Source of the DNA: Cupriavidus necator
GTDB taxonomy: Bacteria; Pseudomonadota; Gammaproteobacteria; Burkholderiales; Burkholderiaceae
Direction of reading: 5' to 3'
Assembly (NCBI RefSeq): GCF_013141915.1
Contig: NZ_SROX01000001.1
Location: 1,054,001 to 1,118,000, forward strand
Length of the DNA stretch: 64,000 nt
Part shown: one piece after another, positions 17,745 to 26,246 of the stretch
Layout: the number at the start of each line of letters is the position of its first letter
How positions within the stretch are numbered: position 1 is the first letter of the stretch
Program-made: the position numbers and the translations under genes
Notes under the pieces: model-generated
Seen by the model: only the letters and a program-made list of their open reading frames with translations
What the model was told of the DNA's origin: nothing
Databases searched by the model: none

Positions 17745-19115
17745 ATGTCCCACCCTTTGCCTGCCCTGCCGCTTGCCCGGCTCACCGTGGCCGCGGCGCT
17801 GCTTGGCGCGCTGCCCGCATGGGCCGATGCGCCCGAAGCCTTCCCCGCCACGCTCGCCGGCCATGCGGTGCTGCCCGCGCAAACCTTGCTGGCCGCGCCC
17901 AAGGATGCTCCGGCAGATCTGCAGGTCAGCGGCAAGTTCACCACCGCGCAGCGCACGGAGGCGCCGGGCACGATTGAAGGCAAGTCCAACGGCCGGCCCA
18001 CCGGCGTCTCGCTGCCATTCCGCGGCCAGCCGGCGCAGGGACATTCCGGCATCAAGCGCATGGCCGACGGCAGCTTCTGGCTGCTGACCGACAACGGCGC
18101 GGGCGCCAAGGCCAACTCGCCTGACTTCATGCTGTACCTGAACCACTATCAGGTGGATTTCGGCACCGGCCAGTTCCGGCGGCTGAAGACGATCTTCCTG
18201 CACGATCCGGACAAGAGGGTGCCGTTCCGCATCGTCCATGAGGGCACGAAGCAGCGCTACCTGACCGGCTCGGACTTCGATACCGAGAGCTTTCAGTTCG
18301 CGGGGGGCGCCATCTGGATCGGCGATGAGTTTGGCCCGTTCCTGATCAAGGCCGACATGGACGGCAAGGTGCTGGCGGTGTTCGAAACCATGGTCGACGG
18401 CAAGGTGGTGCGCTCGCCCGATCATCCGGCGGTGACCACGCCCGCCGCGCCGGACGCCGGCATCAAGTTCCAGGTGAAGCGTTCGAAGGGCTTCGAGGGC
18501 ATGGCCGCGTCGCCCGACGGCAGCAAGCTGTATGCGCTGCTGGAAGGCTCGCTCTGGAACGACGCCGCGAAGCGCTACGAGAGCGAAGCCGGCAAACCCT
18601 ACCTGCGCGTGCTGGAATTCGACGTGAAGCAGCAGGCCTGGACCGGCCGCCACTGGAAGTACGTGCCTGAAGACGCGAGCCACGCCATCGGCGACTTCAA
18701 CATGATCGACGCCAATACCGGCCTGATCATCGAGCGCGACAACGGCGAGGGCACACCCGACAAGGCCTGCCCCGCCGGGCAGAAGCGGCCGGATTGCTTC
18801 GATGAGGTGGCGAAGTTCAAGCGGGTCTACAAGGTCGAACTGACCGACGCCAATGCCGGCGGGCCGTTGCGCAAGATCGGCTATGTCGACCTGCTGCGCA
18901 TTGCCGACCCGCGCAAGCTGGCGCGCAAGCCACTGACCGATGGGATGCTGGCGTTCCCGTTCTTTACCATCGAGAACGTCGAAGTGGTCGACGCCACGCA
19001 CATCGTGGTCGGCAACGACAACAACCTGCCCTTCAGCAGCAGCCGCGAACCCAATCGCGCGGATGACAATGAACTGGTGTTGCTGGAGGTCGGGGAGTTT
19101 TTGCAGGCGCGGTAG
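17745..19115 (+). CDS. Exported esterase-like protein of the phytase family
   Basis: The 456-residue protein has an N-terminal signal peptide (LPLARLTVAAALLGALPAWA, cleaved near residue 27) and the beta-propeller-like pattern of the 'esterase-like activity of phytase' family: GHSGIKRMADGSFWLLTDNG, then DTESFQFAGGAIWIGDEFGP, then SKGFEGMAASPDGSKLYALL. Such proteins are periplasmic and thought to act on phosphate or carboxyl esters; the substrate is unknown. The ATG at 17745 follows AAGGAACC; the frame is open further upstream. Hairpin copy B follows. Confidence 0.85.
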   Translation: MSHPLPALPLARLTVAAALLGALPAWADAPEAFPATLAGHAVLPAQTLLAAPKDAPADLQVSGKFTTAQRTEAPGTIEGKSNGRPTGVSLPFRGQPAQGHSGIKRMADGSFWLLTDNGAGAKANSPDFMLYLNHYQVDFGTGQFRRLKTIFLHDPDKRVPFRIVHEGTKQRYLTGSDFDTESFQFAGGAIWIGDEFGPFLIKADMDGKVLAVFETMVDGKVVRSPDHPAVTTPAAPDAGIKFQVKRSKGFEGMAASPDGSKLYALLEGSLWNDAAKRYESEAGKPYLRVLEFDVKQQAWTGRHWKYVPEDASHAIGDFNMIDANTGLIIERDNGEGTPDKACPAGQKRPDCFDEVAKFKRVYKVELTDANAGGPLRKIGYVDLLRIADPRKLARKPLTDGMLAFPFFTIENVEVVDATHIVVGNDNNLPFSSSREPNRADDNELVLLEVGEFLQAR

Positions 19116-19129
19116 CTTCCGCTCGGCTT

Positions 19130-19171
19130 GGTTTCCTCCCTTCTCCCGCCTGCGGGAGAAGGGAGGAAACC
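19130..19171. terminator. Dispersed hairpin copy B between convergent genes
   Basis: A perfect 20-bp stem, GGTTTCCTCCCTTCTCCCGC and its complement, with a two-base CT turn. It lies between the convergent esterase-like gene and the chemoreceptor gene. It is the longest member of the hairpin family. Confidence 0.7.
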
Positions 19172-19183
19172 AGCGGCTCGCGA

Positions 19184-20725
19184 TCAAGCCGCGAGCCTGA
19201 ACGTCGCCACCGCCTCCTTCAGCCGCTGCGCCTGCTCCTCCAGCGAACCCGCCGCCGCGGCCGCCTGTTCCACCAGGGCCGCGTTCTGCTGCGTCACCGT
19301 ATCCATCTGCGTCACTGCCTGGTTCACCTGCTCGATGCCCGAGCTCTGCTCAGCCGATGCGGCGCTGATCTCGCCCATGATGTCGGTCACGCGCTTGACC
19401 GCCGCGACGATCTCTTCCATGGTCTGGCCCGACTGCGTCACCAGCATGGAGCCCTTTTCGACTCGGTCCACCGAATCGCCGATCAGTGCCTTGATCTCCT
19501 TGGCCGCGGTCGCGCTGCGCTGCGCCAGCGTTCGCACTTCGCCCGCCACCACCGCAAAGCCCCGGCCCTGCTCGCCAGCGCGCGCCGCTTCCACCGCGGC
19601 ATTCAGCGCCAGGATATTGGTCTGGAACGCAATGCCCTCGATCACGGCGATGATGTCGACCACCTTCTTCGACGCGCCGTTGATCTCTGCCATGGTCTCG
19701 GCCACCTTGCCCGCGACTTCGCCGCCCTGCTCGGCGATATCCGAGGCATTGACCGCGAGCGTGCTGGCCTGGCGCGCGTTGTCGGCGTTCTGCCGCACAA
19801 TGCTGGTCAGCTCTTCCATGCTGGCCGCGGTCTGCTGCAGCGACGAAGCCTGTTCCTCGGTGCGCTGAGACAGGTCGGTGTTGCCAGCCGCGATCTGGCT
19901 GGTGCCCGATACGATCGATTCGGTGCCGTCGCGCACCTGACGCACGATGCGCAGGATATTGGCGTTCATGTCCGCCAACGCCTGCAGCAACTGGCCGGTT
20001 TCGTCGCGGCTGTCGACGTCGATGCGGCTGGTGAGGTCGCCGGAAGCGACGGTGCGGGCCACGGCCACGGCGCGATGCAGCGGGCGCGTAATGCCGCTGG
20101 TCAGCCAGACCGAGAAGGCAATGCCGATACCCAGCACCACCACGCCCAGCCCGATCAGGCTATTGCGCGCGTTGACGTAGATGCCGTTGATCTCGCGTGC
20201 GGTGGCGTCGATGCTGGCGCGCTGGATGTCGAGCAGCTTCTGGATCTCGGCCAGGTAGGCGTCGCCGGCGGGGACGAATTCTTTCTCCAGCACCTGGTTG
20301 GCCTCCTCGGTCAGGCCTTCCTGCTTGAGCCTGGTGATCTTGTCGCGGCCGTTGTTATACGGCTCGCGCACGCTCAGGATCTTCTGGAACGCGGCCTTTT
20401 CCTGTTCCGAGGCAAGCAGCGGCTGCAGCTTGTCGCGCAAGGCGGCAATGCCGTCGATCGAGGCCTTGGTCTCGGCCGCGAAGAACGCGCCCAGCGATGG
20501 GTCGGCACTGCGCGCCACGGCGGTGGTGCGGCGCACGCTGGTATGCATCAGGCGGTACCAGTCACTGACCAGTCGCTCCTTGGTCAGCGGCTGTTGCATC
20601 ATGGCGTGAGTGCGCTCGGCCACCTGCTGCAGCCGCAGCATGCCCAAACCCGTCATAAGCGCCGCCAGCAGCAATACCACCCCAAAACCGATGCCGAGGC
20701 GAACCCCGATACCTAGATTCTTCAT
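19184..20725 (-). CDS. Methyl-accepting chemotaxis protein
   Basis: The 513-residue chemoreceptor has TM1 at about residues 10-30, a four-helix-bundle type periplasmic domain, TM2 near 185-205, a HAMP domain and a cytoplasmic signalling hairpin with the highly conserved tip [20 protein letters not shown]. It signals to CheW/CheA. It lacks the C-terminal CheR-tethering pentapeptide. I chose the ATG at 20725 ([15 protein letters not shown]) behind AGGTAGAAG rather than the ATG at 20752, which has no ribosome-binding site. Ligand unknown; no other chemotaxis gene is near. Confidence 0.92.
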   Translation of the reverse strand: MKNLGIGVRLGIGFGVVLLLAALMTGLGMLRLQQVAERTHAMMQQPLTKERLVSDWYRLMHTSVRRTTAVARSADPSLGAFFAAETKASIDGIAALRDKLQPLLASEQEKAAFQKILSVREPYNNGRDKITRLKQEGLTEEANQVLEKEFVPAGDAYLAEIQKLLDIQRASIDATAREINGIYVNARNSLIGLGVVVLGIGIAFSVWLTSGITRPLHRAVAVARTVASGDLTSRIDVDSRDETGQLLQALADMNANILRIVRQVRDGTESIVSGTSQIAAGNTDLSQRTEEQASSLQQTAASMEELTSIVRQNADNARQASTLAVNASDIAEQGGEVAGKVAETMAEINGASKKVVDIIAVIEGIAFQTNILALNAAVEAARAGEQGRGFAVVAGEVRTLAQRSATAAKEIKALIGDSVDRVEKGSMLVTQSGQTMEEIVAAVKRVTDIMGEISAASAEQSSGIEQVNQAVTQMDTVTQQNAALVEQAAAAAGSLEEQAQRLKEAVATFRLAA

Positions 20726-21008
20726 ATCTTCTACCTGATTAGCATTGGTCATGGCGAAGTGCTGCCGCGCACGAGACGGCTCGGCGCAGCGCTCTTCGCT
20801 CTCATCGTCCGCGGGGCGCGGGCCGGGTCGGGCCGACGCACAGGCGGGCTATGGATGCCAACGGCATGGGGGGCGCTAACTTTAGGGTCTTCCTCGATTG
20901 ACGGCCAGAAGTGTGCGGATACCGGCTATAGTGGACAGGATCCCGGCCAAAGGACATGCCATCCCAGCCGCCGGCCGACCTGCCAGTCCTTCCCCCAGGA
21001 GACCCAGC

Positions 21009-21437
21009 ATGGCCACGCCTCCCAACCCCTTTGCAGATTTCACCAGGATGATGGAACAGTTCCGCCTGCCGGGCGTGGACATGAGCGCGGTAATCGAAGC
21101 ACGCCGCAAGGATATCGAGGCCCTGACCGAGGCCAACCGGCTGGCCTATGAAGGCATGCAGGCCGTCGTGAAGAAGCAGCAGGAGATCTTCGCCCAGACC
21201 ATGCAGCAGCTGCAGGCGGCCGCCCAGCAGTATGGAACGGCGGGCAATCCGGCCGAGGCCATGGCCCGGCACAGCGAGTTCGTGCAACAGCAACTGCACC
21301 AGGCGCTGGAAAACATGCGCGCGCTGGCCGAGACCGCGCAAAAGGCGCAAGCCGAGGCGCTTGCGGTCATCAGCAAGCGCGCCGAGCAGAACGTGAAGGA
21401 GGCTGGCGAACTGCTCCAGCCGAAATCCAAAGGCTAG
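21009..21437 (+). CDS. Phasin family protein
   Basis: Phasins coat polyhydroxyalkanoate granules and control their number and surface. The 142-residue product (MATPPNPFADFTRMMEQFRL) is almost entirely helical with the phasin-type pattern: NPFADF start, EALTEANRLAYEGMQAVVKK and a Gln/Ala-rich coiled coil. The ATG at 21009 follows AGGAG. Its stop overlaps by four bases the stop of the convergent DUF1272 gene. Several paralogous phasins are usual in Cupriavidus, so no number is assigned. Confidence 0.88.
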   Translation: MATPPNPFADFTRMMEQFRLPGVDMSAVIEARRKDIEALTEANRLAYEGMQAVVKKQQEIFAQTMQQLQAAAQQYGTAGNPAEAMARHSEFVQQQLHQALENMRALAETAQKAQAEALAVISKRAEQNVKEAGELLQPKSKG

Positions 21438-21739
21438 CGTCGCTCGGGCAGGACCTGGCCCACCGCCTCGACCAGGCGGGCATGCGCGGCAAGGTCCACC
21501 GGCCGGTGCTTCACCTTGGTACCGGCCGGGTCGTTGCCCAGGTAATTACCGTTCTTCCAGTCCCGCGCCGGTCGCACCGGCCGCGGCGCGAACCCACCCC
21601 CGCAATTCGGGCAGACGTTGGCGAGCAGCTCGACGCAGCCTGCGCAGAAGGTGCATTCGTATGAGCAGATGCGCGCTTCGGCGGAATCCGGTGGCAGGGG
21701 CTTGTTGCAGTGTTCGCAGCCTGGTCTGAGTTCCAGCAT
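21434..21739 (-). CDS. DUF1272 domain zinc-binding protein
   Basis: The 101-residue protein has the DUF1272 signature MLELRPGCEHCNKPLPPDS followed by SYECTFCAGC and CPNCGGGF; eight cysteines in CxxC-type pairs could bind two zinc ions. The C-terminal 40 residues (DWKNGNYLGNDPAGTKVKHR) are an extension. It is convergent with the phasin gene, overlapping it by four bases at the stop codons. Function of the family is unknown. Confidence 0.88.
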   Translation of the reverse strand: MLELRPGCEHCNKPLPPDSAEARICSYECTFCAGCVELLANVCPNCGGGFAPRPVRPARDWKNGNYLGNDPAGTKVKHRPVDLAAHARLVEAVGQVLPERR

Positions 21740-22191
21740 GGCGCTCGCTTCCTGTGCGGGTGAATGATCACCGCTATCGTAGCCGCATTCGCGTTCTCCG
21801 CATCGGTTCGTTCAGTGATCCCCCGCCTTCCGGCACCTAGCGCCACGCGTCCCGCTGGCCGCAGCCGGCATTGGCAAACCCATACACGCGTGCGATAACG
21901 CCGCCCACACCGGCGCGATGCCCTGCCACTCGCGCGGCGCCGGCCGATCAGCCACAACGCCAGCACCGCGGTGATGAGGGGCTGAACTATTCGCTACCGT
22001 CGCTTCGACCGCGAAGATTCTCCGGGGTCCGAAGACATGTCGCCGCACCAAGCAGCCACCGCTGCGTCAACTCGCAGAATCGGCCGTCTCGCCAGACCCG
22101 CTGGCGCCGCTAACCTGCAGCACATCCACAGCAACGAGAACCATTCTCATCTCAGCGCTGCACCTCGCGACTTGTCTCCAGACGCCCCAGC
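21740..22191. other. Divergent intergenic region upstream of the C39/beta-barrel cluster
   Basis: About 450 bases without a supported gene. Near the 3' end the palindrome GAGAA-CCA-TTCTC lies at 22136-22148, 44 bases before the C39 peptidase start, where an operator could act. It only loosely resembles a Fur box. Nothing else stands out. Confidence 0.45.
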
Positions 22192-22800
22192 ATGAAGCGC
22201 CGGCTTATTTCTATCCTCGCACTGACACTTGCCCAGGTCGCACAGGCCAACGTGGCAGGCACGCCTGCCATGCGTTCATGGAAGGCGATGCGCGATGACG
22301 GCGTGGTCAAGCAGCAGTTCGACTATTCCTGCGGTGCCGCCGCGCTGGCCACTCTGCTGCAGCACTACTACGGCGACGCCGTTGACGAAGCTGCCATCCT
22401 GAAGCAGATCTCAGCCTGGGGCCCCGCAACGCTCAGCAGCCTGTCGGCCGCCGCCAGTCACTTCGGCTACGAAGCGCGCGGCTACGCGCTGTCGCTGGAG
22501 GCGCTGCGGCAACTCAGGCTGCCGGTCATCGTCTTTCTCCATACGGGCAACGACAACCACTTCTCCGTCCTGCGCAGCGTCGATGCGGACTCAGTGGCGC
22601 TGGCCGACCCATCGCTGGGCAACCGCATTTATGCCATCCCCGATTTCCTACAGCTGTGGACGACCCGTCCCAGCCGGCACTACCCCGGCCGCGTGCTGGT
22701 GGTCCTACCGCGCCGAGCGGGCCAGGCCGGCAATCCGGATTTCATGCGACCGATTCCCGCCAGGTTTGGCGGACTAACACTAAGACCCTTCCAGCCATGA
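22192..22800 (+). CDS. Exported C39-family cysteine peptidase (FapD-like)
   Basis: The 202-residue protein has a signal peptide (MKRRLISILALTLAQVAQA) and a single C39 peptidase domain. The catalytic cysteine is C47 in FDYSCGAAAL, with H123 in NDNHFSVLR and D139 in ALADPSLGN completing the triad. C39 peptidases usually form the N-terminal domain of ABC exporters and cut after double-glycine leaders. A free-standing, Sec-exported form like this one is typical of FapD in functional-amyloid operons and of related small systems. The next gene overlaps its stop as ATGA, so the two are translationally coupled. The likely substrate is the small protein at 23729. Confidence 0.85.
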   Translation: MKRRLISILALTLAQVAQANVAGTPAMRSWKAMRDDGVVKQQFDYSCGAAALATLLQHYYGDAVDEAAILKQISAWGPATLSSLSAAASHFGYEARGYALSLEALRQLRLPVIVFLHTGNDNHFSVLRSVDADSVALADPSLGNRIYAIPDFLQLWTTRPSRHYPGRVLVVLPRRAGQAGNPDFMRPIPARFGGLTLRPFQP

Positions 22801-23702
22801 TCCGCCGCCTGACCCGGATGGTCGCCGCCACTGCCGCCCTTGCCCCGTGTCCGGCGTCGGCACAAATCGTGCCAACACTGGAGGAATTGCTGACCGCACA
22901 GAATCGTTGGCGCGCCGACGCCGGTCTCTCCTACTTCAACCACAAAGCGACTGGCACGGCCGCGCGCGGCCCGATCTATATCCAGGTGGGCCAGAACGTC
23001 ATCCCGGTGGCAACCGGCGTAGTGCCGAAGACCCGCAATGTGGATTCGCTAGTGGCATATGCCGGCCTGCGCTACGGGCACTCGGCCAACACGGAGCTGT
23101 CGTTCTCAGGCACCGGGTCATATACCAACGAACGGACCTTACTGGAAGGCTTCAATCATCAGTCCAGCAACAGCACCAACTTCTCCAGCCTGTCGCTTGC
23201 CATCAGCCATCGCTTCCTGAAGGAGAGAGGCAGCCCCGGACTGGTGGCCTACCTGGAAACCGGCGCGGTGGAGCATAGTCACGATGCCACTTCGTACTTC
23301 AGCAGCTTCACTGCCGGCGGCACGCTCTATCGCACCATCGACCCGGTGGTGCTCAGCCTGAACGCTTCATATCGCCTGAACCTGCCGCGCCATGACAAGG
23401 CCGGCAGGCCAGGCAACGTGCTGATGCTGACGCCGCAGGTCGGCTTTGCCGCAAACGAGACCGTCACCCTCTACGGCGGCATCAACTGGCAATTGCAGCA
23501 AGCCGAGGACAGCTCGCGAAGCCTGCCGTCACAACGCAATACACAAACCGCACTGGTCTTCGGCCTGGGCTACCGAGCCAGCGACCGCACCACCATATCG
23601 CTCAGCGCCAACGCCAATATCAGCGGCTACGGCGGTGCACAGGTAACGCTCGGCACAGTGGTGAAGCTGGGCGCGATGCCCGAAAGGGAACGTCTGCAGT
23701 AA
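22797..23702 (+). CDS. Outer-membrane beta-barrel protein (FapF-like transporter candidate)
   Basis: The 301-residue product has a signal peptide ending near APCPASA (residue 22), a short helix (VPTLEELLTAQNRWRADAG) and then about a dozen amphipathic strands with alternating aromatic and polar residues (AGLRYGHSANTELSFSGTGS; VLMLTPQVGFAANETVTLYG), typical of an outer-membrane barrel of about 12 strands. It belongs with the transporter/phenol-degradation-MetA-like barrels. Coupling to a C39 peptidase gene recalls FapF, the trimeric channel that exports Fap fibre subunits, but this protein is shorter and lacks a long N-terminal coiled coil. It overlaps the previous gene by four bases. Confidence 0.75.
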   Translation: MIRRLTRMVAATAALAPCPASAQIVPTLEELLTAQNRWRADAGLSYFNHKATGTAARGPIYIQVGQNVIPVATGVVPKTRNVDSLVAYAGLRYGHSANTELSFSGTGSYTNERTLLEGFNHQSSNSTNFSSLSLAISHRFLKERGSPGLVAYLETGAVEHSHDATSYFSSFTAGGTLYRTIDPVVLSLNASYRLNLPRHDKAGRPGNVLMLTPQVGFAANETVTLYGGINWQLQQAEDSSRSLPSQRNTQTALVFGLGYRASDRTTISLSANANISGYGGAQVTLGTVVKLGAMPERERLQ

Positions 23703-23728
23703 CACTTTGATTTCAAGGAGAGGAATCG

Positions 23729-24160
23729 ATGCGAGTCATACCTGGAGTTTCGGTCGCCGTTGCGCTAGCTAGCCTGTGCTGCGCTGCGTGGGCCTCTACG
23801 CCCGTGACGTTCAGCGATATCGAGCAAATGGATAACACCGCGGGAATGCATATCAGCCAGTTGTCGGTGACCGAAATGGAATCGGTTGAGGGCTCGGTTG
23901 CGCCGGTGGTCATTGCCGGCGTTGCGGCAGTGAGCGGCGCGATTGCCAATGGCGCCACCTATTGGGTGAACACCCCCAACCCAACCGCAGGAGGCCTCGT
24001 CTGGACCGCCGGCACCGGCTTCACCGCGGGTGTCGTCGGAAGCATTGCGGCCACGATGCCGCCAGTAGGAGCCATGCTCGCCACCGGCGCCGCGACCTTT
24101 ATCCCCATGCTTCCCGAGCCGACGCGGACAAAATGCGGGGCCGCCGGCCTGGCTTGCTGA
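23729..24160 (+). CDS. Small exported Gly/Ala-rich protein with a double-glycine-like motif (candidate cargo)
   Basis: The 143-residue product has a Sec signal peptide (MRVIPGVSVAVALASLCCAA, cut near residue 23). At 45-56 comes LSVTEMESVEGS, which fits the bacteriocin leader pattern LSxxE(L/M)xx(V/I)xG(G/S/A), and then a small-residue, GxxxG-like hydrophobic stretch (APVVIAGVAAVSGAIANG and ending GAMLATGAATFIPML). It ends in two cysteines, C136 and C143. A strong AAGGAGAGG precedes the ATG. Following a C39 peptidase and an outer-membrane barrel, it is the obvious candidate to be processed after G55-S56 and exported. No family recognised. Confidence 0.75.
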   Translation: MRVIPGVSVAVALASLCCAAWASTPVTFSDIEQMDNTAGMHISQLSVTEMESVEGSVAPVVIAGVAAVSGAIANGATYWVNTPNPTAGGLVWTAGTGFTAGVVGSIAATMPPVGAMLATGAATFIPMLPEPTRTKCGAAGLAC

Positions 24161-24218
24161 AGGGTTAGACCACCACAAGGCCGGTGGCACCTGGCGCCGG
24201 CCAATCACAGGGGCGGCG

Positions 24219-24542
24219 ATGGAATATGGCATCACTGACTACGAGAAGCTCAAGGCAGTCTATTCCTGCTTTGTCTTCTTCTACTTTGTCCCGAGACTCC
24301 TGGTGTTTCCGTTCGTCTATGGCGAGCGTTATCTCTGGACGCTCATCTCACTGTGCGCGGTATTTGCCGCCAACTATTTTGTTCTCAGGGGCTTCTTCGC
24401 GGGCGACGGGGTGCCAACGCTCTACGAGGCGTGCTACGGCCCCGTCATGAGTGTCTGGTTTGCACTGCTGTGCTGCAAGGTCGAGAGGGACTATCCGGGC
24501 TACTACAACAACGAGGTTCGCCGCAGATGGCAGGGACGCTGA
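24219..24542 (+). CDS. Small membrane protein of the C39/beta-barrel cluster
   Basis: An unrecognised 107-residue protein with three likely membrane segments: about 16-34 (FVFFYFVPRLLVFPFVYG), 38-56 (LWTLISLCAVFAANYFVL) and 74-90 (SVWFALLCC). The C-terminus is charged (KVERDYPGYYNNEVRRRW). The ATG at 24219 has only a weak upstream GGGGCGGCG. It overlaps the next gene as TGATG. Its position after the candidate cargo would suit an immunity or accessory role; this is inference only. Confidence 0.6.
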   Translation: MEYGITDYEKLKAVYSCFVFFYFVPRLLVFPFVYGERYLWTLISLCAVFAANYFVLRGFFAGDGVPTLYEACYGPVMSVWFALLCCKVERDYPGYYNNEVRRRWQGR

Positions 24543-24829
24543 TGCTTTCCGATTTCCAAATCAATGCCTGCGGCATTGCCATGCTTTGCTACATAGCCAT
24601 CGTGCTCGGCATCCTGGCGCCGAAGTACTTGCTGGCACCATCGATCCTTCGGCGCCGGTACGGCCGGGCGGCCGGGGCAGTCGCCGGCCTCTTGCTGCTA
24701 AACCTTTGCATCTTCACCCTCCTGATGCCAGCCAGGCCGCGGGTGCCGTTCTACGAGGCCTTCGCAGGCGTGTTCCTGAGCCTGTGCCTGTCGTTTCTGC
24801 TATGCCAGCGGGCCGGGGAGCAAAGCTGA
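24542..24829 (+). CDS. Small membrane protein of the C39/beta-barrel cluster
   Basis: An unrecognised 95-residue protein (MLSDFQINACGIAMLCYIAI) with three likely membrane segments, near 9-28, 44-62 and 71-89. The start overlaps the stop of the previous gene by one base (TGATG), indicating coupled translation. No motif points to a function. It is the last gene of the cluster; a hairpin follows before the convergent gdhA. Confidence 0.6.
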   Translation: MLSDFQINACGIAMLCYIAIVLGILAPKYLLAPSILRRRYGRAAGAVAGLLLLNLCIFTLLMPARPRVPFYEAFAGVFLSLCLSFLLCQRAGEQS

Positions 24830-24872
24830 CCGATCCTGACGCCATCCGTCGCTTGCGCCGCAGGTATATGTC

Positions 24873-24891
24873 GGCCGGCATTGCGCCGGCC
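24873..24891. terminator. Hairpin between the small-membrane-protein gene and gdhA
   Basis: GGCCGGC-ATTGC-GCCGGCC is a perfect 7-bp GC stem between two convergent genes. No T-run follows, so it may be a Rho-independent terminator only in a loose sense. Confidence 0.5.
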
Positions 24892-24902
24892 GCTACTGCA
24901 GG

Positions 24903-26246
24903 TCAGATTACGCCTTGCGCCAGCATGGCGTCGGCCACCTTGACGAAGCCGGCGATGTTGGCGCCTTCCACGTAGTTGATGTAGCCATCCGCCTTCTGGC
25001 CGTGGTGAATGCAGTTCTGGTGGATGTCCTTAATGATCGCGTGCAGCTTCTCGTCGACCTCGGCATGGTGCCACGACAGGCGCATGGCGTTCTGCGACAT
25101 CTCCAGCCCCGAGGTGGCAACGCCGCCGGCGTTGCTGGCCTTGCCCGGCGCATACAGGATCTTCGCGTCGACAAAGCGATCCACCGCTTCCAGCGTCGAC
25201 GGCATGTTGGCGCCTTCGGCCACGCAGATCACGCCGTTGCCAAGCAGGGTCTCGGCGTCGTTGCCGTCCAGTTCGTTCTGGGTGGCGCACGGCAGCGCCA
25301 CATCGGCGGGCACGTGCCAAGGCGTCCGGCCGGCCTCGAAGGTCATGCCGTGGCGCGCGGCGAAGTCCGACAGGCGGCCGCGTTCTTCATTCTTGAAGGC
25401 CATGACTTCGGCCACCTGTTCGGTGGTCATGCCCTGCGGGTAGTGCAGCACGCCGCCGGAGTCGGACAGCGTCAGCACCCTGGCGCCCAGCTCGATGGCC
25501 TTCTCGGCCGCATACTGCGCTACGTTGCCCGAACCGGAAATCAGCACGCGCAGGCCGTCGAAGCCGCGCCCGCGGCGGTGCAGCATTTCCTGCGCAAAGT
25601 AGACCGTGCCGTAGCCGGTGGCCTCCGGGCGCATCAGGCTGCCGCCGTAGGCGAGGCCCTTGCCGGTAAAGACGCAGGCCGACTGGTTCGACAGCTTCTT
25701 CATCATGCCGGCCATGAAGCCGACTTCGCGCGCGCCCACGCCGATGTCGCCGGCCGGGATGTCGGTGTCGGGGCCCAGGTGGCGGTACAGCTCAGTCACC
25801 AGCGCCTGGCAGAAGCGCATCACCTCACCGTCGGACTTGCCCTTGGGATCGAAGTCCGAGCCGCCCTTGCCGCCGCCCATGGGCAGCGTGGTCAGCGCGT
25901 TCTTGAAGGTCTGCTCGAAACCCAGGAACTTCAGCACCGACAGGTTCACGGTCGGGTGGAAGCGCATGCCGCCCTTGAACGGCCCGATCGCCGAGCTGTG
26001 CTGCACCCGGAATGCGCGGTTGACCTGCACGCGGTTCTGGTCGTCGGTCCACGCCACGCGGAACTGGATCACGCGCTCGGGCTCCACCAGCCGCTCGAGC
26101 AGGGCCTGGTCGGCGTAGCGCGGGTTGCGCTCGACGAAGGGCCACAGCGTCATCATGACTTCCTTCACGGCCTGGAGGAATTCGGGTTGATTGGGGTCGC
26201 GGCGGGCAACCCCCGCCAGAAATGCGTCAAGGGAAGGAGAATTCAC
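24903..26246 (-). CDS. gdhA: NADP-specific glutamate dehydrogenase
   Basis: The enzyme aminates 2-oxoglutarate to glutamate. The 447-residue length is that of the hexameric NADP-GDH family. Motifs: GPFKGGMRFHPTVNLSVLKF with the substrate lysine, LPMGGGKGGSDFDPKGKSD with the catalytic lysine, and ISGSGNVAQYAAEKA for cofactor binding. I chose the GTG at 26246 (VNSPSLDAFLAGVARRD), which gives the standard length; the frame is open to 26357 but the extra residues are Arg-rich and unlike the family. It is a single-gene unit, convergent with the preceding cluster. Confidence 0.95.
   Translation of the reverse strand: MNSPSLDAFLAGVARRDPNQPEFLQAVKEVMMTLWPFVERNPRYADQALLERLVEPERVIQFRVAWTDDQNRVQVNRAFRVQHSSAIGPFKGGMRFHPTVNLSVLKFLGFEQTFKNALTTLPMGGGKGGSDFDPKGKSDGEVMRFCQALVTELYRHLGPDTDIPAGDIGVGAREVGFMAGMMKKLSNQSACVFTGKGLAYGGSLMRPEATGYGTVYFAQEMLHRRGRGFDGLRVLISGSGNVAQYAAEKAIELGARVLTLSDSGGVLHYPQGMTTEQVAEVMAFKNEERGRLSDFAARHGMTFEAGRTPWHVPADVALPCATQNELDGNDAETLLGNGVICVAEGANMPSTLEAVDRFVDAKILYAPGKASNAGGVATSGLEMSQNAMRLSWHHAEVDEKLHAIIKDIHQNCIHHGQKADGYINYVEGANIAGFVKVADAMLAQGVI

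Noticed and set aside
22136-22148. Fur box upstream of the C39/barrel cluster
   Set aside because: GAGAA-CCA-TTCTC fits the GATAAT hexamer pattern poorly and no iron-related gene is adjacent; kept only as a palindrome.
22192-24160. Calling the cluster a true fap functional-amyloid operon
   Set aside because: No FapB/FapC-type imperfect repeats, no FapA or FapE homologue seen, and the barrel lacks the long FapF coiled coil; only a resemblance to FapD/FapF can be claimed.
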